Shown here: in pieces, positions 1 through 7,110 of the stretch
Layout: the number at the start of each line of letters is the position of its first letter
How positions within the stretch are numbered: position 1 is the stretch's first letter
Source: an uncultured Oscillibacter sp.
GTDB taxonomy: Bacteria; Bacillota; Clostridia; Oscillospirales; Oscillospiraceae
DNA: 24,214 nt
Direction of reading: 5' to 3'
Assembly: GCF_910579365.1 (NCBI RefSeq)
Contig: NZ_CAJTUX010000043.1
Span: 1-24,214 of the forward strand
Notes under the pieces: model-generated
The model's database searches: none
What the model was told of the DNA's origin: nothing
The model's input: only the letters and a program-made list of their open reading frames with translations
Program-made: the position numbers and the translations under genes

Positions 1-635
1 GTTTCCACCAGCAATTCCACGATGCCGTCCAATTCCTCCCGGTCGATCTTGGAATAGTGCAGGAGGTGGTCGTATTCGATATTCTCCTTGATTAGCTCCC
101 GGTAAATCTCAACGGCGCTCTGCGTGGCCGCTTCCGTTCCCTTCCTTTCCGGCGGCGAAGCCGCAACAGCCGCCCCAGCGGGAGGGGGCGAAAGGGAGGG
201 AATGGAATGGGTAATTGATCGGTCAGTAATAGCTTGGTCTTTAGTTACTCTATCTTTATTTAATTGCGTTGGATTTTCCGACGTCGGTTTTCCCGTTGTC
301 GGGTTTTCCGACGACGGTTTATCCAACGACGGCGGCAAAGAAACAGGCTGTTCGTGGATGATGTACTCGTTGCTGCTGAACTTGCCGCTTTCGTCCGTGG
401 TCTGGTGGCGCTCGATGTACCCGGCCCGCTCCAATTCGTTGACAGCGGAACGAATAGCGTCCTTGCTCTCCCGGTTGATGTAGCACAGGCCGGACAGGGT
501 GTAATCCCAATCTTCCGGGAGTGACAAAATCTGCGACAGCAGGCCCTTGGCTTTCAGGGACAGGGATTTGTCCCGCAGGTGGTAGTTGGACATCACCGTG
601 TACCCCTTGTTCCTCTCCACGCGGAATACTGGCAT
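1..635 (-). CDS. Replisome organizer-like helix-turn-helix protein (DUF6017-type), 3' end outside window
   Basis: The frame is open from an ATG at 635 to the window edge, about 211 codons. An AAAGGAG ribosome site lies 8 bases before the ATG. The N-terminus (MPVFRVERNKGYTVMSN, then LSLKAKGLLSQILSLPEDW) is the winged-helix start typical of replication and primosome-type proteins in Firmicutes integrative elements. INRESKDAIRSAVNELERAGYI looks like the recognition region. A Pro/Ser/Thr/Lys linker follows at about residues 98-150. The visible end (VEIYRELIKENIEYDHL, then DREELDGIVELLVE) resembles the conserved DUF6017 tail. The likely role is replication initiation or helicase loading for a mobile element. 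This is inferred from family resemblance. The linker is encoded by 15-bp repeats, listed separately. Confidence 0.72.
   Translation of the reverse strand, partial: MPVFRVERNKGYTVMSNYHLRDKSLSLKAKGLLSQILSLPEDWDYTLSGLCYINRESKDAIRSAVNELERAGYIERHQTTDESGKFSSNEYIIHEQPVSLPPSLDKPSSENPTTGKPTSENPTQLNKDRVTKDQAITDRSITHSIPSLSPPPAGAAVAASPPERKGTEAATQSAVEIYRELIKENIEYDHLLHYSKIDREELDGIVELLVE
263..337. repeat. Five 15-bp iteron-like repeats inside the replication gene
   Basis: On the plus strand, units begin at 263 (degenerate), 278, 293, 308 and 323, an exact 15-bp period. The core is CCGACGTCGGTTTT and contains a CGACGTCG palindrome. In the minus-strand gene they encode five-residue repeats of the K-P-T/S-S-E-N kind. 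Because 15 is divisible by 3, the repeat may reflect protein, DNA (origin iterons) or both. Confidence 0.6.
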
Positions 636-716
636 GGTTCTCCGCTCCTTTCGGTGTCTGGACATGAAAAAACGCCGCAGATTTTGAAAACCTACGGCGC
701 AGACAATCCACCGCTT

Positions 717-761
717 AAAAACGCCATATCAAGGCTTGTCCAACCTTGCTACGGCGTTTTT
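717..761. terminator. Imperfect hairpin with U/A flanks upstream of the replication gene
   Basis: AAAAACGCC (717-725) pairs with GGCGTTTTT (753-761). An inner AAGG/CCTT pair lies at 731-747. The symmetric A/T flanks would let it work as an intrinsic terminator in either direction. A related sequence (AACGCCGCAG, then CCTACGGCG) lies just before it at 671-699, so the stretch is a degenerate duplication. Otherwise 636-815 holds no gene. Confidence 0.4.
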
Positions 762-815
762 GGTGTAATTATAAGGGCTGTTTAATTGTCTTTAAGATAT
801 GAACAATCCGCATAA

Positions 816-1379
816 TTGCGGGGTTTCCTATGTTGTGCATATATTGACGGCGCTACCGGGCCAAACGGAGCCGCCGGCGCTGCCGGAGCCACCGGCGCAA
901 CCGGTGCTGCCGGGGCCACTGGAGCCACCGGCCCTCAGGGACCCACCGGAGCTCCCGGCCCCAATCCCACGGCCACTGCCGGATACGCCGCCAACACCCA
1001 GGGCAGCAGCATCCTGGTGGCTCTGGGCGGCACCGCCATTCCCATGCCCAACGCCCAGGTCTTCTCTGCGGATATCTCCGCCAACGCCGGGAACACGGTA
1101 TTCACCTTGGCCACGGCGGGCACCTACCAGATTTCCTATCATGTGAACACCACCCTGTCTTTGCTGATGGGAACCCGTCTGGTAATCAACGGCGTGAACA
1201 ACACCGCCTCTACTATTGCCCCTGTGCTCTCCACGTCCCACTTCGAAAACCAGATCAAGGTCACGCTGCCTGCCGGTTCCACCGTCACGCTGCAGCTCTA
1301 TCCGGCCGCCCTTGCCGGGGCCGCCGTTCTGGTGGGCAACGGCGCGGGAGCCTCCCTGACCATCATCCGGCTGAGTTGA
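816..1379 (+). CDS. Collagen-like surface protein (BclA type), probably 5'-truncated
   Basis: The reading frame contains 13 uninterrupted Gly-X-Y triplets from base 849 (GATGPNGAAGAAGATGATG and onward). A C-terminal domain of about 140 residues follows, rich in Thr/Ala/Val beta-strand patterns (NTVFTLATAGTYQISYHV, then a hydrophobic IRLS end). It resembles the trimeric jelly-roll C-terminal domain of BclA-like exosporium or surface glycoproteins. The only in-frame start is a TTG at 816 with no ribosome site. The eleven residues before the first triplet (MRGFLCCAYID) do not look like a BclA anchor. I therefore infer that the true 5' end was lost at the junction near 840-849. The gene is followed by its own terminator and by a glycosyltransferase that could modify such a protein. 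Confidence 0.7.
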   Translation: MRGFLCCAYIDGATGPNGAAGAAGATGATGAAGATGATGPQGPTGAPGPNPTATAGYAANTQGSSILVALGGTAIPMPNAQVFSADISANAGNTVFTLATAGTYQISYHVNTTLSLLMGTRLVINGVNNTASTIAPVLSTSHFENQIKVTLPAGSTVTLQLYPAALAGAAVLVGNGAGASLTIIRLS

Positions 1380-1403
1380 ACATCGCCGGAGCACACCGTG
1401 ACC

Positions 1404-1439
1404 AAAGGGGGGAGGCGCTTCCAAGCGCCTCCCCTTTTT
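1404..1439 (+). terminator. Intrinsic terminator after collagen-like gene
   Basis: GGGGAGGCGCTT (1409-1420) and AAGCGCCTCCCC (1423-1434) form a perfect 12-bp inverted repeat whose central pairs open to make the loop. TTTTT follows immediately at 1435-1439. It ends transcription 25 bases after the collagen-like gene and separates it from the glycosyltransferase. Confidence 0.88.
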
Positions 1440-1481
1440 GGGCTCTATACAATCATTTCTATTTGCTGCAAGGAGGCCCCC

Positions 1482-2564
1482 ATGGTAAGCGTCAGCCTGT
1501 GCATGATTGTAAAAAACGAGGCGGAGGTACTGGAACGGTGCCTGGAGAGCGCCGCCGGTCTGGCGGACGAGATCATTGTGGTGGATACCGGCTCCACAGA
1601 CCGCACCCGGGAGATTGCCGCCCAGTTCACCGATTTGCTGTTCGATTTCCCCTGGCGGGATGATTTCGCCGCCGCCCGGAACGAGTCCTTTTCCCACGCG
1701 TCCATGGACTACTGCCTGTGGCTGGACGCGGACGACGTCATCCTGGAGGAGGACCGGGCCGCTTTTCTGGCGTTAAAGGAGACGCTGGACCCCGCCGTAT
1801 CCGTGGTCATGGCCCCCTATCACACCGGCTTTGACGAGGACGGACGGGTCACCTTCTCCTACTACCGGGAACGGCTTATCAAAAACCGCGCCGGTATGCG
1901 CTGGGAGGGAGCCGTCCATGAGGCCGTGGCTCCGGTGGGGCGGATTTTCTACGGGGACTTCGCTGTCACCCACCGCAAGACCCGGCCCTCCGACCCGGAC
2001 CGGAACCTGCGCATCTACCAGGCCCAGCTGGACGCCGGAAGAGAGCTGGAGCCCCGGCAGCAGTTCTACTATGGCCGGGAACTCTATTATCACGGCCGCT
2101 GCGAAGAGGCCCTGGCGGTTTTTGAAGCGTTCCTGGCGGATGGCCGGGGCTGGGTGGAGAACAACATCGACGCCTGCTGCCACTGCGCCTATTGCTGCCA
2201 GCAGCTGGACCGGCCCGAGGAGGCGCTGGCGGCCCTGTTTCGCTCCTTCGCTTACGACCGGCCCCGGGCCGAGGTCTGCTGCGAACTGGGCCGGTGGTTC
2301 TTCCAGCGGGAGCGGTACGGTCAGGCCGCCTATTGGTACGCTCTGGCCCTCACCTGCCCCCGGGATGACCGCCGGGGCGGCTTCGTCTCGCCGGACTGCT
2401 ACGGCTACCTTCCCTGTATCCAGCTCTGCGTCTGTTACAGCCGCCTGGGCGACCAGAAACAGGCCGCCGTCTTCAACGATTTGGCGGCGTCCTACAAGCC
2501 GGACGCTCCGGCAGTCCTTCACAACCGGGCCTGGTTCCAGTCTCTGGACGCGGAACCCGCATAG
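1482..2564 (+). CDS. Family 2 glycosyltransferase with TPR-like C-terminal half
   Basis: The protein has 360 residues. The ATG at 1482 follows AAGGAGG with good spacing; longer upstream starts lack a site. Residues 1-~200 are a GT-A glycosyltransferase fold: SLCMIVKNEAEVLERCLES at the N-terminus, the IIVVDTGSTDRT nucleotide-binding motif and a DXD-like metal site in LWLDADD. MRWEGAVHE follows, as in the SunS/TPR-glycosyltransferase group. Residues ~215-360 are helical repeats with TPR character (YYHGRCEEALAVFEAFL, LDRPEEALAALFRSF). These enzymes transfer sugars from NDP-sugars to protein or cell-surface acceptors in the cytoplasm. The position next to a collagen-like protein suggests that protein as substrate (inference). 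A terminator separates the two genes. Confidence 0.85.
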   Translation: MVSVSLCMIVKNEAEVLERCLESAAGLADEIIVVDTGSTDRTREIAAQFTDLLFDFPWRDDFAAARNESFSHASMDYCLWLDADDVILEEDRAAFLALKETLDPAVSVVMAPYHTGFDEDGRVTFSYYRERLIKNRAGMRWEGAVHEAVAPVGRIFYGDFAVTHRKTRPSDPDRNLRIYQAQLDAGRELEPRQQFYYGRELYYHGRCEEALAVFEAFLADGRGWVENNIDACCHCAYCCQQLDRPEEALAALFRSFAYDRPRAEVCCELGRWFFQRERYGQAAYWYALALTCPRDDRRGGFVSPDCYGYLPCIQLCVCYSRLGDQKQAAVFNDLAASYKPDAPAVLHNRAWFQSLDAEPA

Positions 2565-2571
2565 AAAATCC

Positions 2572-2602
2572 AAGCGCCGCCTTTCTCCAAAAGGCGGCGC
2601 TT
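2572..2602 (-). terminator. Intrinsic terminator between convergent genes (metA side)
   Basis: AAGCGCCGCCTTT (2572-2584) and AAAGGCGGCGCTT (2590-2602) form a 13-bp stem. Read on the minus strand it is followed by TGGATTTTC, a weak U-tract, just past the metA stop. It also lies directly after the plus-strand glycosyltransferase, so it may serve both. Confidence 0.75.
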
Positions 2603-2612
2603 GCGCGGTTTC

Positions 2613-3551
2613 TCAGTCGTCGGTGCGGACGCCGTGGAGAATCCCGCCGATGTCGTAGGGCGTAGTCTGATACACGCAGTAGTTCAGCCAGTTGCCGTAC
2701 AGAAGGTGCGCGCAGGAGCGCCAGCGGACCAGCGGCTCCCGGTTCGGGTCGTCCTGGGGGAAGTAGTGCTTGGGAAGCTGGATATCTACCCCGGCGGCCA
2801 CATCCCGCAGATACTCCTTTTTCAGCGTATCCCGGTCATACTCCGCGTGCCCCATGAGAAACACCTGCCGCCCCTGCGCCGTCTTGGCGGCGTAGATCCC
2901 CGCCTCCGGAGAGGCGGCCATGATTTTCAGCTCCGGCACGGCCTCAATGTCCTCCCGCCGGACGGTGGTGTTGCGGGAGTGCGGAACCCAGAAGGAGTCG
3001 TCAAATCCCCGGAAGAGGATATAATTGGAACCTTCCAGCGTGTGCTGGAACACGCCGAAAAGCTTATGGGGCAGGGCGTGCTTGGGAATGCCATAGTGGT
3101 AATACAACCCCGCCTGAGCGCCCCAGCAGATGTGAAGGGTGGAGTGAACGTTGGTCTTGCTCCACTCCATGATCTCACAGAGCTCCGGCCAGTAATCCAC
3201 CTCCTCAAAGGGCAGGTGCTCCACCGGAGCGCCGGTGATGATCAAACCGTCGAAGGTCCGGTTTTTCACCTCGGCAAAGGTCCTGTAAAAAGCCAGCATA
3301 TGCTGCTGAGAGGTGTTCCGGGAGATGTGCCCGGCAGGGGCGATAAGCTCCAGCTCAATCTGCAAAGACGTGTTGCCCAGAACCCGGGCCAGCTGGGTCT
3401 CCGTGTCTACCTTGGTGGGCATCAGGTTCAAAAGCAGAATCTGCAGCGGGCGGATATCCTGGGTGACGGCTCTGTTCTCCGTCATGACAAAGATATTCTC
3501 CTGCCGTAAAGTCCGGGTGGCGGGGAGCTGGTTTGGAATCTTGATGGGCAT
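2613..3551 (-). CDS. metA: Homoserine O-acyltransferase (predicted acetyl-CoA type), MetA/HTS family
   Basis: The protein has 312 residues, full length for the family. It acylates homoserine, the first committed step of methionine synthesis, in the cytoplasm. The catalytic cysteine is Cys142 in HICWGAQAG. His235 and Glu237 in FLMGHAEYDRDTL complete the site at the standard numbering. Residue 111 is Glu (ITGAPVEHLPFEE); in this family Glu111 is associated with acetyl-CoA and Gly111 with succinyl-CoA, so the product should be O-acetylhomoserine. That matches the neighbour metY, which uses O-acetylhomoserine. The ATG lies one base after the metY stop, so the pair is translationally linked and shares the T-box leader. 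A terminator follows. Confidence 0.95.
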   Translation of the reverse strand: MPIKIPNQLPATRTLRQENIFVMTENRAVTQDIRPLQILLLNLMPTKVDTETQLARVLGNTSLQIELELIAPAGHISRNTSQQHMLAFYRTFAEVKNRTFDGLIITGAPVEHLPFEEVDYWPELCEIMEWSKTNVHSTLHICWGAQAGLYYHYGIPKHALPHKLFGVFQHTLEGSNYILFRGFDDSFWVPHSRNTTVRREDIEAVPELKIMAASPEAGIYAAKTAQGRQVFLMGHAEYDRDTLKKEYLRDVAAGVDIQLPKHYFPQDDPNREPLVRWRSCAHLLYGNWLNYCVYQTTPYDIGGILHGVRTDD

Positions 3552-3552
3552 G

Positions 3553-4839
3553 TCAGTTCACAGCCTCCAGAGCCTGCCGGATATCCTCAATCAGGTCCTC
3601 CTTGCTCTCCAGGCCGCAGGACATGCGCACAAGGCCCGCGGGAACGCCGGCGGCGGCAAGTTGCTCGTCGTTCATCTGCCGGTGGGTGGAGCTGGCGGGG
3701 TTCAGGCAGCAGGTCCGGGCGTCCGCCACGTGGGTCTCAATGGCGGCCAGCTTCAGCTTGCTCATGAAGACTCCGGCGGCCTCCCGCCCGCCCTTCAGCT
3801 CGAAGGACACCACGCCGCAGGAGCCCTTGGGCAGGTACTTTTCCGCCAGGGCATGGTATTGGTCCCCCGGAAGGCCGCAGTAGCTCACATGGGCCACCTT
3901 GGGGTGCCCCGCCAGAAACTCCGCCACGGCCTGCCCGTTTTCGCAGTGCCGCTGCATCCGGACATGGAGGCTCTCCAGTCCCAGATTCAGGTAAAACGCG
4001 CTTTGGGGGGACTGGGTGCAGCCGAAGTCCCGCATGAGCTGGGCGGTGCACTTGGTGATGAAGGCCCCGGCCTGGCCGAATTTCTCGGCATAGGTGATGC
4101 CGTGATAGCTCTCGTCCGGGGTGCAGAGGCCGGGGAACTTATCCGCGTGGGCCATCCAGTCAAATTTGCCGGAATCCACAATCGCCCCGCCCACGGCCAC
4201 GCCGTGGCCGTCCATATATTTGGTGGTGGAGTGGGTCACAATATCCGCGCCCCAGTCAAAGGGGCGGCAGCCCACGGGGGTGGCGAAGGTGTTGTCCACC
4301 ACCAGGGGCACGCCGTGGGCATGGGCGGCGGCGGCGAACTTCTCGATGTCCAGCACCGTCAGCGCGGGATTGGCGATGGTCTCGCCAAACACCGCCTTGG
4401 TGTTGGGGCGGAACGCGGCGTTCAGCTCCTCCTCCGTGCAATCCGGAGGGACGAAGGTGGCCTCGATGCCCATTTTGGCCATGGTGACGGAGATCAGGTT
4501 GAAGGTGCCGCCGTAGATGGAGGAGGAGGAGACAATGTGGTCCCCGCAGGAGGCGATGTTGAAGAGGGCGAAGAAATTGGCCGCCTGACCGGAGGAGGTC
4601 AGCATTGCCGCGGTGCCGCCTTCCAGCGCGGCGATTTTCGCCGCCACGTAATCACAGGTGGGGTTCTGGAGGCGGGAGTAAAAATAACCGCTGGCCTCCA
4701 GATCAAAGAGCTTGCCCATATCCTCGGAAGTCGCGTATTTGAAGGTGGTGGACTGGACAATGGGAATCTGACGGGGTTCGCCGCTGCCGGGGGTATAGCC
4801 CCCCTGGACGCAGACGGTTTCAGGACGGTAGTTGTTCAT
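3553..4839 (-). CDS. metY: O-acetylhomoserine aminocarboxypropyltransferase (sulfhydrylase)
   Basis: The protein has 428 residues. It is a PLP enzyme of the Cys/Met metabolism family (fold type I) that makes homocysteine from O-acetylhomoserine and sulfide. The PLP lysine is Lys207 in HSTTKYMDGHG. SSGQAANFFALF and VDNTFATPVGCRPFDWGADI are typical sulfhydrylase motifs. The C-terminal SCGLESKEDLIEDI carries the substrate-binding Arg region (GLVRMSCGLE). I start at the ATG at 4839 because AAAGGAG precedes it by 9 bases; a longer in-frame start at 4938 lies inside the leader RNA. It is first in a metY-metA operon controlled by a T-box. Together the two proteins bypass transsulfuration. Confidence 0.95.
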   Translation of the reverse strand: MNNYRPETVCVQGGYTPGSGEPRQIPIVQSTTFKYATSEDMGKLFDLEASGYFYSRLQNPTCDYVAAKIAALEGGTAAMLTSSGQAANFFALFNIASCGDHIVSSSSIYGGTFNLISVTMAKMGIEATFVPPDCTEEELNAAFRPNTKAVFGETIANPALTVLDIEKFAAAAHAHGVPLVVDNTFATPVGCRPFDWGADIVTHSTTKYMDGHGVAVGGAIVDSGKFDWMAHADKFPGLCTPDESYHGITYAEKFGQAGAFITKCTAQLMRDFGCTQSPQSAFYLNLGLESLHVRMQRHCENGQAVAEFLAGHPKVAHVSYCGLPGDQYHALAEKYLPKGSCGVVSFELKGGREAAGVFMSKLKLAAIETHVADARTCCLNPASSTHRQMNDEQLAAAGVPAGLVRMSCGLESKEDLIEDIRQALEAVN

Positions 4840-4861
4840 AAATTGCGCTCCTTTCAGTCTT

Positions 4862-5133
4862 GGGACGAAAAACGGCTTCCGTCCCAAAGGAATTTCCTTT
4901 GAGACGAAAGCCGGAAAAGCCTCCGCGGTACCACTCAAATTGCGCCGGCCTCACAGCCGGACGCCCCTCACAGAGCCAAACAGCCCTTTTGCCTTAACGC
5001 GGCGCACGGGACGCCCTACCTTGTCGAACGTCCGGCTCAGAAGCCATAGGACCTGGGGACCATTCCTGCCGGCTCGCACCGCCCGCCGGCTCTCTGAAGG
5101 TCCGTATCCCCGTCCCTCTCCGTCATCGCTTTG
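4862..5133 (-). promoter_or_regulatory. T-box leader (methionine), upstream of metY-metA
   Basis: On the minus strand the leader contains the T-box sequence GAGTGGTACCGCGG (4923-4936), which in this RNA class pairs with the uncharged tRNA acceptor end. A long terminator hairpin lies between it and metY. Upstream, GGACCT and AGGTCC (around 5091 and 5051) close a Stem I-like arm containing AGAGAGCCGGC. Just 3' of that arm, at about 5045-5047, lies ATG in the place expected for the specifier codon, which fits methionine. When methionyl-tRNA is uncharged, antitermination should turn metY-metA on. The T-box is seen directly. The specifier call is an inference from position and gene content. Confidence 0.9.
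4868..4913 (-). terminator. Regulated terminator of the T-box leader
   Basis: On the minus strand CGGCTTTCGTCTCAAAGGAA pairs with a near-perfect partner ending GACGGAAGCCG across a short ATT-centred loop, followed by TTTTT. It lies between the T-box sequence and the metY ribosome site, as expected for the alternative to the antiterminator. Confidence 0.9.
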
Positions 5134-5139
5134 AAAAAC

Positions 5140-5168
5140 ATTATAAAAAGCGGCGGCGGATTTGTCAA
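5140..5168 (-). promoter_or_regulatory. Consensus sigma-A promoter for the metY-metA leader
   Basis: On the minus strand, TTGACA (5168-5163), 17 bases, then TATAAT (5145-5140): a perfect match to the vegetative consensus. Transcription should begin near 5133, at the start of the T-box Stem I. Confidence 0.9.
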
Positions 5169-5279
5169 CCGAAATTTTTTGCCGCCGGGAAAACGGCGGG
5201 AGCCTCTCCGGAGTTTCCCCGCAGCGCGCTTCCCTCCCGCCGTCCGGTTCCGTATCCCTTTTCCGGCAAGCGCAGAGAA

Positions 5280-5299
5280 GACCGCCCTGCCGGGCGGCC
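5280..5299 (-). terminator. Possible terminator after ferritin
   Basis: A GC-rich hairpin, CCGCCC (5282-5287) with GGGCGG (5292-5297) and a TGCC loop. On the minus strand it is followed by TCTTCTCTG, only a weak pyrimidine run. It lies about 30 bases past the ferritin stop. The stretch 5170-5329 contains no gene that I can support. Confidence 0.45.
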
Positions 5300-5329
5300 T
5301 TCTGGACGGACGGGTGAACCCCCTGCGGC

Positions 5330-5842
5330 TCAGAGCACCAGGGAGGGCGCGTTGTAAACGCGGCCCGCCAGCTCACTGTTGAGCATGTACAGGCTCTTGG
5401 GATCGGAGCCGAACAGCTCCATTTTGGAAATCAGGTCGTTGGCGTTGGTCTCCTCCTCGCCCTGTTCCTTTACAAACCAATCCAGGAACTGCATGGTGCG
5501 GAAATCCTTCACCTCATGGGCGGCGGCATAGATGTTGTTAATCAGGCTGGTAACGTAAATCTCGTGCTCCAAACCGGCCTTCAGGACGGTCATGTCGCTG
5601 TCCAGCTCCTTGTCCGGCTTGGCGATGGCGTCCAGCGTAACCTTGGCGTTGTTGTTGTGGAGATACTGATAGAACAGCATGGCGTGATCCCGCTCTTCCT
5701 GCGCCTGGATTTTGTACCAGTTGGCGAAGCCGTCCAGGCCCCGGGCCTCAAAGTAATTGGAAAAATCCAGATACAGATACGCGGAGTAAAACTCCTTGTT
5801 GACCTGCTCGTTCAGCAGTGCGGCGACTTTTTCACTCAGCAT
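5330..5842 (-). CDS. ftnA: Bacterial non-heme ferritin
   Basis: The protein has 170 residues, the usual length for FtnA. It stores iron as a ferric mineral in a cytoplasmic 24-subunit cage after oxidising Fe(II). The ferroxidase residues are all in place at FtnA numbering: Glu17, Glu50, His53, Glu94, Gln127 and Glu130 (in NKEFYSAYLYL, QEERDHAMLFY, GLEHEIYV and KEQGEEE). The ATG at 5842 has AAAGGAG nine bases upstream; a longer start at 5905 reads through that site and is unlikely. It appears to be a single-gene unit with a weak promoter upstream and a hairpin downstream. In an anaerobe it probably also limits oxidative damage (inference). Confidence 0.95.
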   Translation of the reverse strand: MLSEKVAALLNEQVNKEFYSAYLYLDFSNYFEARGLDGFANWYKIQAQEERDHAMLFYQYLHNNNAKVTLDAIAKPDKELDSDMTVLKAGLEHEIYVTSLINNIYAAAHEVKDFRTMQFLDWFVKEQGEEETNANDLISKMELFGSDPKSLYMLNSELAGRVYNAPSLVL

Positions 5843-5875
5843 AGCAATATGCTCCTTTCTTTTCTTGACAAAGTG

Positions 5876-5904
5876 ATTGTACACCAGGTCTTTTAAAAAA
5901 TCCA
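5876..5904 (-). promoter_or_regulatory. Weak candidate promoter for ferritin
   Basis: On the minus strand, TGGATT, 17 bases, then TACAAT (5881-5876), about 30 bases before the ferritin ATG. The -10 is good and the -35 is poor. No Fur box was recognised by eye. Confidence 0.4.
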
Positions 5905-5954
5905 CTGTTAAAGCGACAAAACATTTGAAATTTTTCAGACGCGCCGTCGGCTTC

Positions 5955-6818
5955 TCAGCCCAGCAGCATAACCAGCGTTCCGCCGGTGATCAGCGCCAGC
6001 CCGGCTCCCGCCTTTCGGGTCAGCTTTTCGTGGAGCACCAAGCTGGAGAAGGCCATGGTGACCAGGATGCTCAGCTTGTCAATCGGAACCACCACGCTGG
6101 CGGGACCGTCCTGAAGCGCCCGGTAATAGCACAGCCAGGAGGCCCCGGTAGCGATGCCGGACAGACAGATAAAGCCCAGCTCCTCTTTGACCAGAGTTTT
6201 GAGGAGAGCGCCCTTTCCGCTGACGAATACCATCACCCAGGCCATCACCAGCACAACGCCGGTGCGGATGGCCGTGCCCAGGTTGGAATCCACGCCGCTG
6301 ATGCCCGCCTTTCCCAGAATTGAGGTGAGGCTGGCAAACAGAGCGGAACCCAGAGCGTAGGGCAGCCAACATCCGCCTCCCCGCTCGCTCTCCCCGCCGG
6401 GCTTTTTTTCAATCATCAGACAGGTGCCTGCCCCAACGCCCAGAATGCCCAGGGCCTTCCAGAGACTGATGGGTTCCCGCAGAAGAAGGAAGGCCAGAAG
6501 AATGGTCAGAATGGTGCTGCTTTTGTCGATGGGCGTCACCTTGTTGACGTCCCCCATTTGCAGGGCCTTGAAGTAGCAGAGCCAGGACGCCCCCGTGGCA
6601 AGCCCGGACAGCGTCAGGAACCAGAGCGTCCGTCCCCCGACGGCGTCCAGGCCGGACTGCGCCCCGGTGAGAAAGACCATCAGCCAGGAAAACGCCAGCA
6701 CAACCATCGTGCGAATCGCCGTTGCGATCGTGGAATCCGTCCGCTGGACGCCGCATTTGGCCAGGATTGCAGTAAGTCCCGCAAACAATGCGGAGCCGAA
6801 TGCGAAGAAAATCCACAT
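5955..6818 (-). CDS. EamA-family (DMT superfamily) membrane transporter
   Basis: The protein has about 287 residues and roughly ten membrane segments in two repeated halves. Each half starts with a matching motif: FAFGSALFAGLTAILAKCGV near the N-terminus and YALGSALFASLTSILGKAGI in the middle. Each then has TAIRT, LATGASWLCYFKALQ (IATGASWLCYYRALQ in the second half) and PIDKSS or PIDKLS, so the internal duplication of two EamA domains is clear. It is a plasma-membrane permease of unknown substrate. I favour the ATG at 6818 because the next residues (MWIFFAFGSALF) begin the first helix; ATGs at 6833 and 6875 are possible and no start has a strong ribosome site. It is transcribed away from the tRNA downstream. 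Confidence 0.88.
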   Translation of the reverse strand: MWIFFAFGSALFAGLTAILAKCGVQRTDSTIATAIRTMVVLAFSWLMVFLTGAQSGLDAVGGRTLWFLTLSGLATGASWLCYFKALQMGDVNKVTPIDKSSTILTILLAFLLLREPISLWKALGILGVGAGTCLMIEKKPGGESERGGGCWLPYALGSALFASLTSILGKAGISGVDSNLGTAIRTGVVLVMAWVMVFVSGKGALLKTLVKEELGFICLSGIATGASWLCYYRALQDGPASVVVPIDKLSILVTMAFSSLVLHEKLTRKAGAGLALITGGTLVMLLG

Positions 6819-6948
6819 AAAATCACGCCCCATCGAAATCGGATCGGCCCTCGCCTGCCGCATTCTATTTTTCAAGAAAATAGTATAGCACGGGAGAGAT
6901 GGTTTTTGTACTATTAGATTAAAATTTTTTTACATTTCATTTTTCGCC

Positions 6949-6976
6949 TTGACTTTATTCAATAAATTAGTAAAAT
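6949..6976 (+). promoter_or_regulatory. Candidate promoter upstream of tRNA-Pro / small transcript
   Basis: TTGACT (6949-6954), 16 bases, then TAAAAT (6971-6976). It lies 135 bases before the tRNA start with a terminator-like hairpin in between, so it may drive a short RNA rather than the tRNA alone. Confidence 0.5.
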
Positions 6977-6982
6977 GGTATT

Positions 6983-7080
6983 TGAAAATGCACGTGTCCA
7001 TCAGAGGAACCCTTTGTCAGGATTTTTGTAAGGGGCGTTTTGGCCGCTCCCTGTTCCCATCGGGATGGGTTTCCTTTTTT
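6983..7080 (+). ncRNA. Candidate small RNA of about 95 nt between promoter and hairpin
   Basis: This stretch follows the candidate promoter and has no convincing coding frame. It contains a stem GGGGCG/CGCTCC (about 7032-7051). It ends with CCCAT-CGGG-ATGGG followed by TTTCCTTTTTT (about 7056-7079), which looks like an intrinsic terminator. I do not recognise a known RNA family. It could instead be a tRNA leader. Confidence 0.3.
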
Positions 7081-7110
7081 CAGTTCCGGTATCGTGCAGA
7101 ATGTCAATAT

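Larger units (their letters stand above)
1..845. mobile_element. End of an integrated element (replication-gene end)
   Basis: The replication-type gene at 1-635, its upstream non-coding DNA (636-~840) and the abrupt switch at about 840-849 into the middle of a collagen repeat together indicate the edge of an inserted element or of a deletion joint. No recombinase is visible here, so the element type is unknown. The rest would lie beyond position 1. Confidence 0.45.

Noticed and set aside
3313..4902. Plus-strand frame of 529 codons opposite metY-metA
   Set aside because: Shadow of two well-identified minus-strand genes.
4951..5376. 141-codon minus-strand frame across the metY leader
   Set aside because: It lies over the T-box RNA and its promoter; no protein features.
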